Assembly: GCF_003315175.1 (NCBI RefSeq)
Contig: NZ_QNRQ01000004.1
Span: forward strand, 277,735 to 341,734
Direction of reading: 5' to 3'
DNA: 64,000 nucleotides
Source of the DNA: Eoetvoesiella caeni
GTDB taxonomy: Bacteria; Pseudomonadota; Gammaproteobacteria; Burkholderiales; Burkholderiaceae_B
Notes under the pieces: generated by a model
Database searches by the model: none
What the model was told of the DNA's origin: nothing
What the model saw: the letters and a program-made list of their open reading frames with translations, nothing else
Shown here: one piece after another, positions 19,590-27,519 of the stretch
Numbering within the stretch: the stretch's first letter is position 1
Layout: every line of letters starts with the position of its first letter
Translations under genes and position numbers: made by a program

Positions 19590-19997
19590 ATCCGCATCTG
19601 AGCCGCAAGTGAGCCTGAACGAAGTCACAGGAAAGGTTCTAAGCAACAATACTCATTGACTGCCTGGGTAACTGCACAGGATTGAATGCCGGAAACTCTG
19701 CATCAGCCGACGATGCGCTGACCCAGGTCTCCAGCGTCGTGCTGGTCTCAAGCGCTCTGGCAATCGCATTGGCGACTGTGATCACCCACTGCTCATCAAT
19801 GCAAAGCGAAGTACGCAGGGTGCCGAAGGTAAATGGCTTGCTCAAGCGATCGCTCCATCGTTTACAAGGACGATGCGGGAGGCGGTCTTCGGTTAGCGCC
19901 GGCATTTGGTAGCCGACGCCCCATGAACGGCTCGCAGCGCATCCAAAGCCATCGAAATAGCTTTCTTGACAGCTCTTTGGTTCGAACTTAGATCTCG
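19590..19997. other. Gap between DUF305 gene and Met-rich protein gene
   Basis: No secure gene. A minus-strand frame at 19639-19905 (88 codons, no ribosome site, unrecognised product) is the only candidate. The convergent ends of the ATPase/DUF305 unit and the long copper operon fall here. Confidence 0.5.
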
Positions 19998-20357
19998 TTA
20001 TTGAGGCGAGGATGGCACTTCAAGTTTATCGGCATACTTAATCATGATGTCGCCCATGGCACGCATCATCTCGCCATGCATCTGCATCATCACTTTGCTA
20101 TTGGCGCCGCTGGCGGCACCCATCATAGGGCAACTGCCCATCATCCCCATCATGCCGCCGCCCATCATGCCGTGATCTTTCATCCTACCTGGCTTCATCT
20201 GGCCCATCTGGCTCGCGTCACCATTATGCATCATGCCTGGTTCAGCTTTCATGCCCGTGGATGTGCCATCGCCGCTGGGAGTCGCTGCTACTCCTGCACC
20301 GCTTACGCCCAACAAGAGCGCCGTAACGGGCGCAATAAATAGTGCTTTCATATTCAT
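19998..20357 (-). CDS. Periplasmic Met-rich copper-binding protein
   Basis: The 119-residue product has a signal peptide (MNMKALFIAPVTALLLGVSGAGVAA) and a middle part dominated by methionine, glycine and histidine (DHGMMGGGMMGMMGSCPMMG). A helix follows with MMQMHGEMMRAMGDIM near the end. Clustered Met residues in exported proteins bind Cu(I). AGGAG lies six bases before the ATG. It is the last gene of the long minus-strand copper operon, 160 bases after the DUF411 gene. No precise family could be assigned. Confidence 0.8.
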   Translation of the reverse strand: MNMKALFIAPVTALLLGVSGAGVAATPSGDGTSTGMKAEPGMMHNGDASQMGQMKPGRMKDHGMMGGGMMGMMGSCPMMGAASGANSKVMMQMHGEMMRAMGDIMIKYADKLEVPSSPQ

Positions 20358-20517
20358 TTTGATCTCCTAAATTCAGAAAATTGACTTTTCACGAACCGGC
20401 TTGAACTTGTGGCGCAAGAGAGATGTAGGTGTGGAGGTGTAGTGTCTTCCAGCGTCAGAGCAGCAAATGCGTACCAATCGTGACGTACCCGGCTATATCG
20501 TTGCTCGTCTGTAGATT

Positions 20518-20934
20518 TTAGTCCTTAGAAAATGGTTTACCGTTAAAGTCGACAGTAACTAAATTGCCGTCCAGCTCCCCCATGCCCGGCGCATTCAACG
20601 GCATGCCAGGCGCCGACACGCCCTTCACCGACGAGTCAGCGAGCAACTTGTTGACTGCATTGGCGGGCACATGCCCTTCTATGATCTGGCCGGTGGCGTT
20701 TACCACGCCTGTATGGCACGATCCAAGCTTTGGTGGCACACCGAGTTTTTGCTTGACTGAAGCCATGTCGGCTGTTTTGATCGCCGTAACATCAAAGCCA
20801 GCATCCCGCATATGCTCGACCCATCCGGTGCAGCAGCCGCAATTGGGATCCTGATATACGGTAATGGCCGTGCCGGCAGCCTGTGCAAAGGATGTCGCGA
20901 CAGATAAGGCAGCCGCTGTTAGCCATAGTTTCAT
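20518..20934 (-). CDS. DUF411 periplasmic metal-binding protein
   Basis: The 138-residue product has a signal peptide ending near AQAAG and the DUF411 signature YQDPNCGCCTGWVEHMRDAGF (about residues 27-47), with a further Cys-His in LGSCHTGVV (near 71). The C-terminal VSAPGMPLNAPGM is also typical. DUF411 proteins (CopG-like) are part of copper resistance clusters in many proteobacteria; they bind copper and may have a redox role. It sits between the cytochrome c and Met-rich genes in the copper operon. Confidence 0.88.
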   Translation of the reverse strand: MKLWLTAAALSVATSFAQAAGTAITVYQDPNCGCCTGWVEHMRDAGFDVTAIKTADMASVKQKLGVPPKLGSCHTGVVNATGQIIEGHVPANAVNKLLADSSVKGVSAPGMPLNAPGMGELDGNLVTVDFNGKPFSKD

Positions 20935-21004
20935 GAAACCTGCTCCAGCAAAAATGTAGATCTTGAATGATTCATAGTATAGATAAAGACCACAACCAAG
21001 CAGC

Positions 21005-21478
21005 TTAGTTCTGCCGTTGCAAAGTAACTTCCTTCTGCGCCTCTAGAACTTTAGGAGGCCAAGTGCTCTTGATATAAGTCAGTACCGCAATGATCTCTTG
21101 GTCGCTGAGGATGTCGCGATACGCGGGCATGTCACTTACATAGCCTGGAGGTGCTGTCTTCCCAGGGACCAGGCCGTTTTTCACCATATCGACCAACATC
21201 GCATCGGGATGGTGCCAGGTATGGCCGCTCTTGTCATGCGGCGGTGCAGGCAGCCTGCCATTGGACATGCGTTCACGCCAGTTCGGCTGGCCTTGCAGGG
21301 CCTCGCCATGGCAGGCTGCGCAATTGTTCACATAGATCGCCTTGCCCTGCATCACAAGGGATTGGTCCGCAGGGTCGATGAATGCCGGGCCAGATGGCCG
21401 AATCGTGCTGTAAAGGACGGCGGCGGCGCCGATTATGACGACGCCAACCACTCCAAAGACGAATTTTCTCCGTGTCAT
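21005..21478 (-). CDS. Class I cytochrome c, membrane-anchored
   Basis: The 157-residue protein has an uncleaved-looking N-terminal membrane segment (about residues 5-25), one heme-binding motif CAACH (near residue 56) and a probable distal Met in YVSDMPAYRDILSDQEI (near 118), which is the mono-heme cytochrome c pattern. Its place between a cupredoxin and a DUF411 gene suggests electron transfer linked to copper handling, for instance with CopA multicopper oxidase; that link is inference. Confidence 0.87.
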   Translation of the reverse strand: MTRRKFVFGVVGVVIIGAAAVLYSTIRPSGPAFIDPADQSLVMQGKAIYVNNCAACHGEALQGQPNWRERMSNGRLPAPPHDKSGHTWHHPDAMLVDMVKNGLVPGKTAPPGYVSDMPAYRDILSDQEIIAVLTYIKSTWPPKVLEAQKEVTLQRQN

Positions 21479-21492
21479 TTGAATGCGCTAGA

Positions 21493-22002
21493 TCAGCTGA
21501 CTTTTACCTTGCCGACCATTCCAGCCTCCATGTGGCCCGGAATCAGGCAAGCGAAATCGACAGTGCCCGCCTGGTCGAACTGCCACACCAAGCCGCCAAT
21601 CTTACCCGGATCCAATGTAATCATATTCGGTTCCGAATGCTGCATCCCCGGCATCTTCTGCATCTCGGCCGCATGGGCCTTCAAATCGGCAATGGACCCG
21701 ATCACCATTTCATGAGGGATTTTCCCCGTATTCTTGATAAAGAAACGAACTGTCTCGCCAGTGCGGACCTGGATGTCACCAGGCGTAAACCGCATGGTGT
21801 CGTCCATCGTCAGTTCAATCGTGCGCGTAACTTTAGCCGGATCGCCCGGCTGACCAGTTGGCGAAGGTGCATTCGACATGGTAGACATATCGTGACCGGG
21901 CATGCCATGCGCCGGTGCGCCATGCCCCCCGCCATGGTTGCCGGCAGCCAATGCGAGGGTCGGCAGTACGCTCAAAGCCAGAATAGAAAGGGTCTTCTTC
22001 AT
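21493..22002 (-). CDS. Periplasmic cupredoxin (blue copper protein)
   Basis: The 169-residue product has a signal peptide ending near LALAAG and then a His/Met/Gly-rich tail (HGGGHGAPAHGMPGHDMS). A cupredoxin domain follows with all type-1 copper ligands: His in IPHEMVIG (near 110), then Cys-x4-His-x4-Met in CLIPGHMEAGM (near 152-162). It begins about 75 bases after copB and stops 14 bases before the cytochrome c start, so electron exchange with that cytochrome is plausible. It resembles the CopI-type proteins of copper clusters. Confidence 0.88.
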   Translation of the reverse strand: MKKTLSILALSVLPTLALAAGNHGGGHGAPAHGMPGHDMSTMSNAPSPTGQPGDPAKVTRTIELTMDDTMRFTPGDIQVRTGETVRFFIKNTGKIPHEMVIGSIADLKAHAAEMQKMPGMQHSEPNMITLDPGKIGGLVWQFDQAGTVDFACLIPGHMEAGMVGKVKVS

Positions 22003-22076
22003 ATCAATACTCTCTTGAGATTTGTTTTAGCAGGCGGCCTTTTCAAGCCGCCCATGTGAAAAGGTGAAAGGCGACT

Positions 22077-23303
22077 TCAGAAGCGAAAGCTCAAACCGGC
22101 CACAAAGCGAGTTTCCTGCTTGGAGTCGCCCGCTGCCCGTGCGTAATCCGCCGTTTTTCCAAACTTGCTGGACCATTCGACGCCCACGTACGGGACGAAC
22201 TGACGCGTGACTTCATACTTGAGGCGCAAGCCCGCCGTGCCGTCTGTCAAGCCGCTGCCAATGCCCCAGCGTTCATCGTCCTTGCCATAGAAATTCACTT
22301 CGACGCTGGGTTGCAGATACAGCTTCTGAGTCAGCAGGATGTCGTACTCGGCCTTCAGCTCCAAAGCGGTGCGGCCGCTCGAGCCAACATAGGCGGTGGC
22401 ATCGACTTCAAACCAGTAAGGCGCTAACCCTTTGAAGCCAAATGCCAACCATTCCCGGTTCGGCACGCCTTGGCCATGATCGAAACGAAAGCCCAGCTCC
22501 GTATCCCAAAACGTAGAAACTGCATGGCGCCACAAAAGCTGCGTCTCAGATTCTTGCAGCTTACCGCTCGCCACTTCGCCTTCGGCCTTGATCACGGCGC
22601 GGTTGTAGGTACTGCCGTACCAGGCCTCGCCCTCATAGGCCGCCCATTCCTCGCCGCGTGCCCTGACGTACTCCAACCGGTCAAAATTGACGGAGCCGAA
22701 GTTGTGCATGTCGGACATGATTAGCGCATCTGACGGCGGCAACGCATACTTGCCGGCATTGCGGACGTAGCCATCGGAGTAGGCGTCCGGATCGCGAGCG
22801 TCCGGCGGCGGCGAGCCGCCCTGCATCTGCATATCGCCATGATCCATTTCGCCACCGCCACGGTCCATGGCACCCATATTGTGTGCAGGGATTGGCGCAT
22901 TAGAGTCGGACTGACCGTGCGACATTCCCGGCATGGCGGAAGTGTTCTTGAGCGGGTCAGCCTGCTTCATGGGCATTTTCATGTCGTCATGATCCTGAGC
23001 TGGCGCTTTCCCCGCGCCATGGTCCATACCGGGCATGTCCATCGAACCGTGATCCATACTCGGCATACCCGTGGAGCCATGATCCTTATCGGACATGTTC
23101 ATAGAGCCATGATTCATGCCCGAAGCCGTCGCCGGCGAGCTTGTCGCGGGCGGTGCCGCGGTATGGCCGGCATGACCGGCGTGCGTCTGCGCATAGGCAA
23201 GCACGGGCATTACTCCCACTGTAGCGATGGTCGCCGCAAGAAACTTCTTCTTCAATTGATTGTTCATGACCAGGATGCCTAACGTGTCGTTCATTGTCTT
23301 CAT
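22077..23303 (-). CDS. copB: Outer-membrane copper resistance protein CopB
   Basis: The ATG at 23303 overlaps the copA stop (ATGA), giving 408 residues; an internal ATG at 23267 gives a more usual signal peptide (MNNQLKKKFLAATIATVGVM). A Met/His/Asp/Gly repeat region (DHGSM-type units, about residues 60-180) is followed by a beta-barrel ending in ETRFVAGLSFRF, with the terminal Phe expected for outer-membrane proteins. CopB acts with CopA in periplasmic and outer-membrane copper tolerance. Confidence 0.9.
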   Translation of the reverse strand: MKTMNDTLGILVMNNQLKKKFLAATIATVGVMPVLAYAQTHAGHAGHTAAPPATSSPATASGMNHGSMNMSDKDHGSTGMPSMDHGSMDMPGMDHGAGKAPAQDHDDMKMPMKQADPLKNTSAMPGMSHGQSDSNAPIPAHNMGAMDRGGGEMDHGDMQMQGGSPPPDARDPDAYSDGYVRNAGKYALPPSDALIMSDMHNFGSVNFDRLEYVRARGEEWAAYEGEAWYGSTYNRAVIKAEGEVASGKLQESETQLLWRHAVSTFWDTELGFRFDHGQGVPNREWLAFGFKGLAPYWFEVDATAYVGSSGRTALELKAEYDILLTQKLYLQPSVEVNFYGKDDERWGIGSGLTDGTAGLRLKYEVTRQFVPYVGVEWSSKFGKTADYARAAGDSKQETRFVAGLSFRF

Positions 23304-25162
23304 GCCACCACCACTTCGCGAAACATCCCTGCATCCATGTGCAGCATCAGATGGCAGTGCCATGCCCAGCGTCCGAGCGCATCGGCGGTCACTAGAAAGC
23401 TGATACGCTGCGCAGGCTGCACCGGGATGGTGTGGCGCCGGGCCTGAAATTGGCCGTCCGGCGTTTCCAGTTCACTCCACATGCCGTGCAAATGCATGGG
23501 GTGCGTCATCATGGTGTCGTTATGCAAGATGACCCTGACGCGTTCGCCGTAACGGAAATGAACCGGGGTTGATTTTCCGAACTCCACGCCATCGAACGAC
23601 CAGGTGTAGCGCTCCATATTTCCGGTTAGGTGCAGCTCGATTTCACGTTCTGCGCCGCGCGGATCCATTGGGCCACCCACGGTGTGCAAATCGGACAGCG
23701 TTAGCACGCGTCGGCCGTTATTACGCAGCCCAATGCCGGGATCGTCCAGGTTGGTGCGCGGCATATCGACCCGCATATCAATGCTGGGCCCATACTCGGT
23801 CCTGGCGTGGCGTACTTGGGTGCTGGCGCCGGCAGCAGACATAGCGCCATGGTCCATGCCTGACATACCTGCGTGATTCATACTTTGCATGCTGCCGTGA
23901 TTCATCCCAGCCATATTGCCGTGGCCCATTCCGGTCATGCCTCCATGGCTCATGCCACCGGACGATTGGCTAGCCGCGCCATGGCTCATTCCTGCCATGC
24001 CCCCGCCCATAGCGCCCATCATGTCCGCCATGGTCAACCATTCCACGGGGTCAAGCGCCGGCACTGGCGCTTCGAGACCAGCATGCGTGGCTAGCGTACC
24101 GCGCGCGTACCCTGTCCGGTCCATTGCTTGCGCATAAACGGTGTAAGCGTCGTCCTTCGGTTGTACCACTACATCGTAGGTTTCCCCGGGCCCGAATCGG
24201 AACTCGTCTACCGTAACGGGCTCCACATTGACCCCGTCGGTTTGAACGACAGTCAACTGAAGGCCTGGGATGCGTACATCGTAGAAAGTATTAGCCGCGC
24301 CATTGATAAAGCGCAGCCGCACCCGCTCTCCAGGCCGGAATAGCCCCGTCCAGTTGCCCGCCGGCGTCGTACCATTCATCAGGTAGGTCAGCACGTTCGC
24401 GGACAGATCGGCCAAATCCGTGGGGCTCATGCGCATCTCGTTCCACATCTTGCGCTTGTCGATAGCCGCTTTCAAACCCATCTGGGAGGCGTCTTGAAAG
24501 AAATCGACCGCCGTGGGCTGGTTGTAGTTGTAGTAGTCGCCCTGCATCTTGAGCTTGGCCAGAACCCGCATCGGATCCTCGTCGGTCCAGTCAGAGAGTT
24601 GGACGACATACTCTCGATCAGCCCGTATGGAGTTAATCTGTGCCGGGTCGATAATGATCGCCCCATAGACCCCGGTGGCCTCCTGCATGCCCGAGTGCGA
24701 GTGATACCAATACGTGCCGCTTTGCTGTACTTTGAATTGATACGTGAACGTTTCGCCCGGCGGAATTCCCGCGAAACTAATCCCGGGCACTCCGTCCATC
24801 TGAAACGGCAGGATGATGCCGTGCCAATGGATTGAGGTGGTTTCGTTCAGGCGGTTCTTGACGCGAATAGTGACGGTATCGCCTTCGCGCCAACGCAACG
24901 TGGGCGCCGGGAGCGAGCCATTGACCGTCGTCGCCATACGCGGCGTACCAGTGAAATTCACAGGTGATTCATCGATCTCCAGATTAAATTCGGTCCCAGT
25001 CAGTATCGCCGCAGAACCCGTACTAGTTCGGCCCGATTGCATTCCAGCGGCACGGGCAAATGGCGACAAGCCCAGCAACACGCCGCCGGCCACAAGGCCT
25101 TGCACAAAACGGCGACGAGGTATGGCCGGGAGGGGAACCGCTAGCGTAGTTGAGCGTTTCAC
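23300..25162 (-). CDS. copA: Multicopper oxidase CopA
   Basis: A GTG at 25162 is the best start (620 residues); the frame stays open to 25252. A Tat signal is present (RRRFVQGLVAGGVLLGL). Copper ligand motifs are all there: HWHG, HSHSG, HPMHLHG and the final HCHLMLHMDAGM. A Met/His-rich insert (repeats such as GMSHG, GMNHGSM, about residues 370-450) is typical of CopA/PcoA. It is exported folded and oxidises Cu(I) in the periplasm. The gene overlaps copB by four bases. A CusR-type box lies at 25280, so it may have a promoter of its own within the longer operon. Confidence 0.92.
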   Translation of the reverse strand: MKRSTTLAVPLPAIPRRRFVQGLVAGGVLLGLSPFARAAGMQSGRTSTGSAAILTGTEFNLEIDESPVNFTGTPRMATTVNGSLPAPTLRWREGDTVTIRVKNRLNETTSIHWHGIILPFQMDGVPGISFAGIPPGETFTYQFKVQQSGTYWYHSHSGMQEATGVYGAIIIDPAQINSIRADREYVVQLSDWTDEDPMRVLAKLKMQGDYYNYNQPTAVDFFQDASQMGLKAAIDKRKMWNEMRMSPTDLADLSANVLTYLMNGTTPAGNWTGLFRPGERVRLRFINGAANTFYDVRIPGLQLTVVQTDGVNVEPVTVDEFRFGPGETYDVVVQPKDDAYTVYAQAMDRTGYARGTLATHAGLEAPVPALDPVEWLTMADMMGAMGGGMAGMSHGAASQSSGGMSHGGMTGMGHGNMAGMNHGSMQSMNHAGMSGMDHGAMSAAGASTQVRHARTEYGPSIDMRVDMPRTNLDDPGIGLRNNGRRVLTLSDLHTVGGPMDPRGAEREIELHLTGNMERYTWSFDGVEFGKSTPVHFRYGERVRVILHNDTMMTHPMHLHGMWSELETPDGQFQARRHTIPVQPAQRISFLVTADALGRWAWHCHLMLHMDAGMFREVVVA

Positions 25163-25279
25163 GCGGGGAAATCCTGTAATGAATCGTTGATCGGAGCTTC
25201 GTCTGCCGCATTCTGGGCGAACCGACAAATTGCTATTCCTAACTTTAATCAAGTACGGCTGTCACACGAATGACGGCTC

Positions 25280-25297
25280 CATTACTTTTCTGTAATC
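25280..25297. promoter_or_regulatory. CusR/CopR-type box upstream of copA
   Basis: CATTACT-TTTC-TGTAATC, the same 7-4-7 dyad as the box before cusR with one change in each arm. It is 118 bases before the chosen copA start and 36 bases after the stop of the nDsbD gene, so it marks a probable internal promoter of the copper operon. Confidence 0.65.
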
Positions 25298-25332
25298 TAC
25301 AATTCGCGGCGGATTTCATTTGCGGACTCTGT

Positions 25333-25905
25333 TTAGCGCGATACGAGTGGTACAGACAGCGTCTTCTCTATCGGTGGATAGCAGACGCCGGTGGGATCGT
25401 TACAGCCTTGATAGGACGCTTGCAGAATCAGCGCCTCGAAAATGGAGCCGGCTGGGCGATTCAACGTAATCGGGATCTGGACGGACCCGTAGTACACCTG
25501 GACCTGACCGAAGGTGGGATCATCCTTGACCTTACCTTCAGGTAGCACGACGTTCTTGATCGCTGCGGCGGACGACTCCTGAAGATCAAACGCGATCCTG
25601 TCCCGGTAAAGATAATAGCCGTCTGCTGCAGTGAGCGTAGCGACTAGCGTATCGGCCTTGCTGGCCCTTACCGATACTTTGAACGCTTCGTCTGGCGGCA
25701 GCAGCTCTTGGTCAGCACCCTCGTCACCAAACCAACCGCGAAAAGAATCGAAGATCCCCTGAGTCGGGGAGGCGGAGCTTGAGGCGGTAATACTCGTGGG
25801 GCTGGCAGCTACTGCCGAGACTTTCGCCGTACTAATTCCAGGTAGCCACGCCAGTGCCAGTACGAGCAGGGCTGTCAACAAACGAATAAAATTCACTTCA
25901 ACCAC
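25333..25905 (-). CDS. Stand-alone DsbD N-terminal domain protein
   Basis: The 190-residue product (GTG start; another GTG nine bases on) has a signal peptide and a domain matching the periplasmic N-terminal domain of DsbD, with the redox pair in YQGCNDPTGVCYPP (near residues 168-181). The transmembrane and thioredoxin-like domains of DsbD are missing and no fragments of them follow: the stop is 36 bases before the copA-side CusR box. It could pass electrons to periplasmic thiols or bind copper in concert with CopA. The start overlaps the end of a 37-residue membrane peptide gene. Confidence 0.85.
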   Translation of the reverse strand: MVEVNFIRLLTALLVLALAWLPGISTAKVSAVAASPTSITASSSASPTQGIFDSFRGWFGDEGADQELLPPDEAFKVSVRASKADTLVATLTAADGYYLYRDRIAFDLQESSAAAIKNVVLPEGKVKDDPTFGQVQVYYGSVQIPITLNRPAGSIFEALILQASYQGCNDPTGVCYPPIEKTLSVPLVSR

Positions 25906-26011
25906 TCATCATCCAGAACATCATGATGCCCATGAAAACGAAAGCCAAAATAGCGACCAACCCAATTGCCGCTAGTACTAGGATGACTATTCGCGTGAGT
26001 CTGGTTCTCAT
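25898..26011 (-). CDS. 37-residue membrane peptide
   Basis: A short ORF encoding one hydrophobic helix (RIVILVLAAIGLVAILAFVF) followed by a Met-rich end MGIMMFWMMSG. It begins seven bases after the DUF2933 stop and its TGA overlaps the start region of the nDsbD gene, so spacing fits a translated gene in the operon. Methionines at the membrane edge suggest copper contact. No family known to me. Confidence 0.55.
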   Translation of the reverse strand: MRTRLTRIVILVLAAIGLVAILAFVFMGIMMFWMMSG

Positions 26012-26018
26012 GGTCTGC

Positions 26019-26309
26019 TCAAGCATCAAAGCGGTTCGCTGGAGCTGGCGGACGTGAGTGCCCGCCAGCATTAGTCCCTTCCGGTATTTGTGCTTGAGTG
26101 GGTCCGCCGTTCTTTGAAGCGTTGTCGCTGTGGCACGACTGCATGCCTTTCATCATGAAAAGCATCATCAACGGACAAATCAGAAAGAATAAGAATGGGC
26201 TCACCGTAGCGATCCACTCCCGCGCGACAGGCAGGGCCGCATACGCCACCGCAATCAGCGCGGCCAGCCCAAGACCGCCTTTCAACATCGTCTTCACATC
26301 GCATTTCAT
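26019..26309 (-). CDS. DUF2933 small membrane protein
   Basis: The ATG at 26309 with AGGAG ahead gives 96 residues. Two hydrophobic segments (GGLGLAALIAVAYAALP and WIATVSPFLFFLICPLMMLFMM) are followed by MKGMQSCHSD, a Met/Cys/His element typical of DUF2933 proteins in copper and silver clusters. The tail is polar and Pro-rich. It is the first gene of the minus-strand copper operon, with a CusR-type box 91 bases upstream. A role in metal handling at the inner membrane is inferred from context. Confidence 0.8.
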   Translation of the reverse strand: MKCDVKTMLKGGLGLAALIAVAYAALPVAREWIATVSPFLFFLICPLMMLFMMKGMQSCHSDNASKNGGPTQAQIPEGTNAGGHSRPPAPANRFDA

Positions 26310-26399
26310 TGTCGGCTCTCCTTTTACTTGCGCCACTGGAATTCAGTCTAGGAACGAGCCTACTGTAACGGTCCGGCGCTGTCAGAAAGGTTGCGCGGG

Positions 26400-26417
26400 C
26401 ATTACATCTTTGTCATC
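26400..26417. promoter_or_regulatory. CusR/CopR-type box upstream of the copper operon
   Basis: CATTACA-TCTT-TGTCATC has a perfect left arm and two changes in the right arm. It lies upstream of the DUF2933 gene, the first in the long minus-strand copper operon, and about 125 bases from the divergent copZ promoter. Confidence 0.65.
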
Positions 26418-26540
26418 TATAAAAAGAACGCGACGGAGGCAATGGATTTGTTGCGATATGTATAAATCACCACATCACTTCACCCTGTCCGAGGCAAAGT
26501 CCGTTCTATTTGCAAGAGGCGGCAAAAAACACCATAACCG

Positions 26541-26571
26541 TTGACATTGCCACTATGGGAATGTTTATCCT
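26541..26571 (+). promoter_or_regulatory. MerR-type promoter of copZ (19-base spacer)
   Basis: TTGACA and TATCCT are separated by 19 bases, the long spacer that marks promoters activated by MerR-family regulators such as CueR. A near-perfect dyad, CATTGCC-N5-GGGAATG, lies between them. The copZ ATG is 42 bases downstream with GAGGGAAA as ribosome site. The regulator gene is not in the window. Confidence 0.65.
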
Positions 26572-26612
26572 GTAGTTTATTCGGTTGGATGAATTACCAA
26601 TAGAGGGAAAAA

Positions 26613-26813
26613 ATGATTCAGTTTGAAGTGAACGACATGACCTGTGGGCACTGCGTGGGCGCCGTTACGGCCGCTGTCAAAGACGTTGCACCCGAGGCTG
26701 TCATTTCGGTTGACCTGGCCGAGCGCGCCGTACGCGTGGAGGGGGTTCCCGACGCGGACGTAGTAGAACAAGCCATTCGCGAGGCAGGGTACAGCCCGTC
26801 GCGTAAAGCTTAA
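26613..26813 (+). CDS. copZ: CopZ-like copper chaperone (HMA domain)
   Basis: A 66-residue single HMA domain with the metal-binding motif MTCGHC at residues 9-14 and the usual beta-alpha-beta-beta-alpha-beta pattern ending AIREAGYSPSRKA. It binds Cu(I) through the two cysteines and delivers it to the P-type ATPase or to a regulator. The adjacent ATPase lacks an HMA domain of its own, so a separate chaperone makes sense. Expression is likely driven by the MerR-type promoter just upstream. Confidence 0.9.
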   Translation: MIQFEVNDMTCGHCVGAVTAAVKDVAPEAVISVDLAERAVRVEGVPDADVVEQAIREAGYSPSRKA

Positions 26814-26903
26814 AAGGCCAAGGTGCAATGATGCGCCCCGGCCTCAATTTTTTTCGTTGGCCCGCACCGCTGGTGAGGGCAGCGATCCTGCTTGCTAGGC
26901 CCC

Positions 26904-27239
26904 TCAGGCCATCTGCGCCATCCGCCTGCACTCTTCAGCACATCTGCGGCAAGCCTCAGCGCAGCGCTGGCAGTGATCCATTTGGTGTTTTGCGCATTCA
27001 TCACCGCAAGCTTGGCAGACATCCGCGCACAGACGGCAAAGTGCTTGGGCGAATTCACTGCCCCTGGCCATATAGCTGGCGGCCAGGCGGCAAATTTGTG
27101 CGCAATCCATATCGAGCTTTATGCACCGCGCCATGGCTTTGACATCTTGTTCCCCCAGGCATGAGGCTGCGCAGTGGTCGCACTCAGTCGCGCAGGCATA
27201 ACAAGCGTCTATGCAGGATTGAAACTTTTCATGAGGCAT
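26904..27239 (-). CDS. Four-helix-bundle copper storage protein (Csp/DUF326-like)
   Basis: The ATG at 27239 (GGAG eight bases ahead) gives 111 residues starting MPHEKFQSCIDACYACATECDHCAASC. About 17 cysteines line the helices in CxxC and CxxxC spacings (CRLCADVCQACGDEC, CQRCAEACRRCAEECRR). This is the pattern of Csp proteins, whose four-helix bundle stores many Cu(I) ions in its core. No signal peptide is seen, so it should be cytosolic (Csp3-like). It converges with copZ and is divergent from cusR. The frame is open to 27356, but the nearer ATG fits the family. Confidence 0.88.
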   Translation of the reverse strand: MPHEKFQSCIDACYACATECDHCAASCLGEQDVKAMARCIKLDMDCAQICRLAASYMARGSEFAQALCRLCADVCQACGDECAKHQMDHCQRCAEACRRCAEECRRMAQMA

Positions 27240-27399
27240 ATCGATCTCCAACAAGGTTGAGGTTTGATCATCATGTGGCACCGTCATGCGGGCCACTTCC
27301 CTCATGCAGCAACTTGGATGCCTTACCGGCAGCAATTTGCTTATAAATGCTAGCATTTTCGTTCAAACTCAGCCGTGCCCATGACGGCTTCTACCGTAG

Positions 27400-27417
27400 C
27401 ATTACAATTTTGTAATG
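27400..27417. promoter_or_regulatory. CusR/CopR-type box upstream of cusR (perfect)
   Basis: CATTACAATTTTGTAATG is a perfect 7-4-7 inverted repeat between csp and cusR. It is 103 bases before cusR and 160 before the csp start, so CusR may control itself and the Csp gene. It is the best of the four boxes in the window. Confidence 0.75.
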
Positions 27418-27519
27418 TCGGCGTCATGTTGCCGTCAGCGCCATCGCACTAAAGTCTGACAATGGACGGCAGAACGCTCTTCCTTTCGCGATAACCGATG
27501 GACCTACAGGATCGAACCC

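Noticed and set aside
19639..19905. 88-codon minus-strand ORF between the DUF305 and Met-rich genes
   Set aside because: No ribosome site, no recognisable domain, and the opposite strand is equally open.
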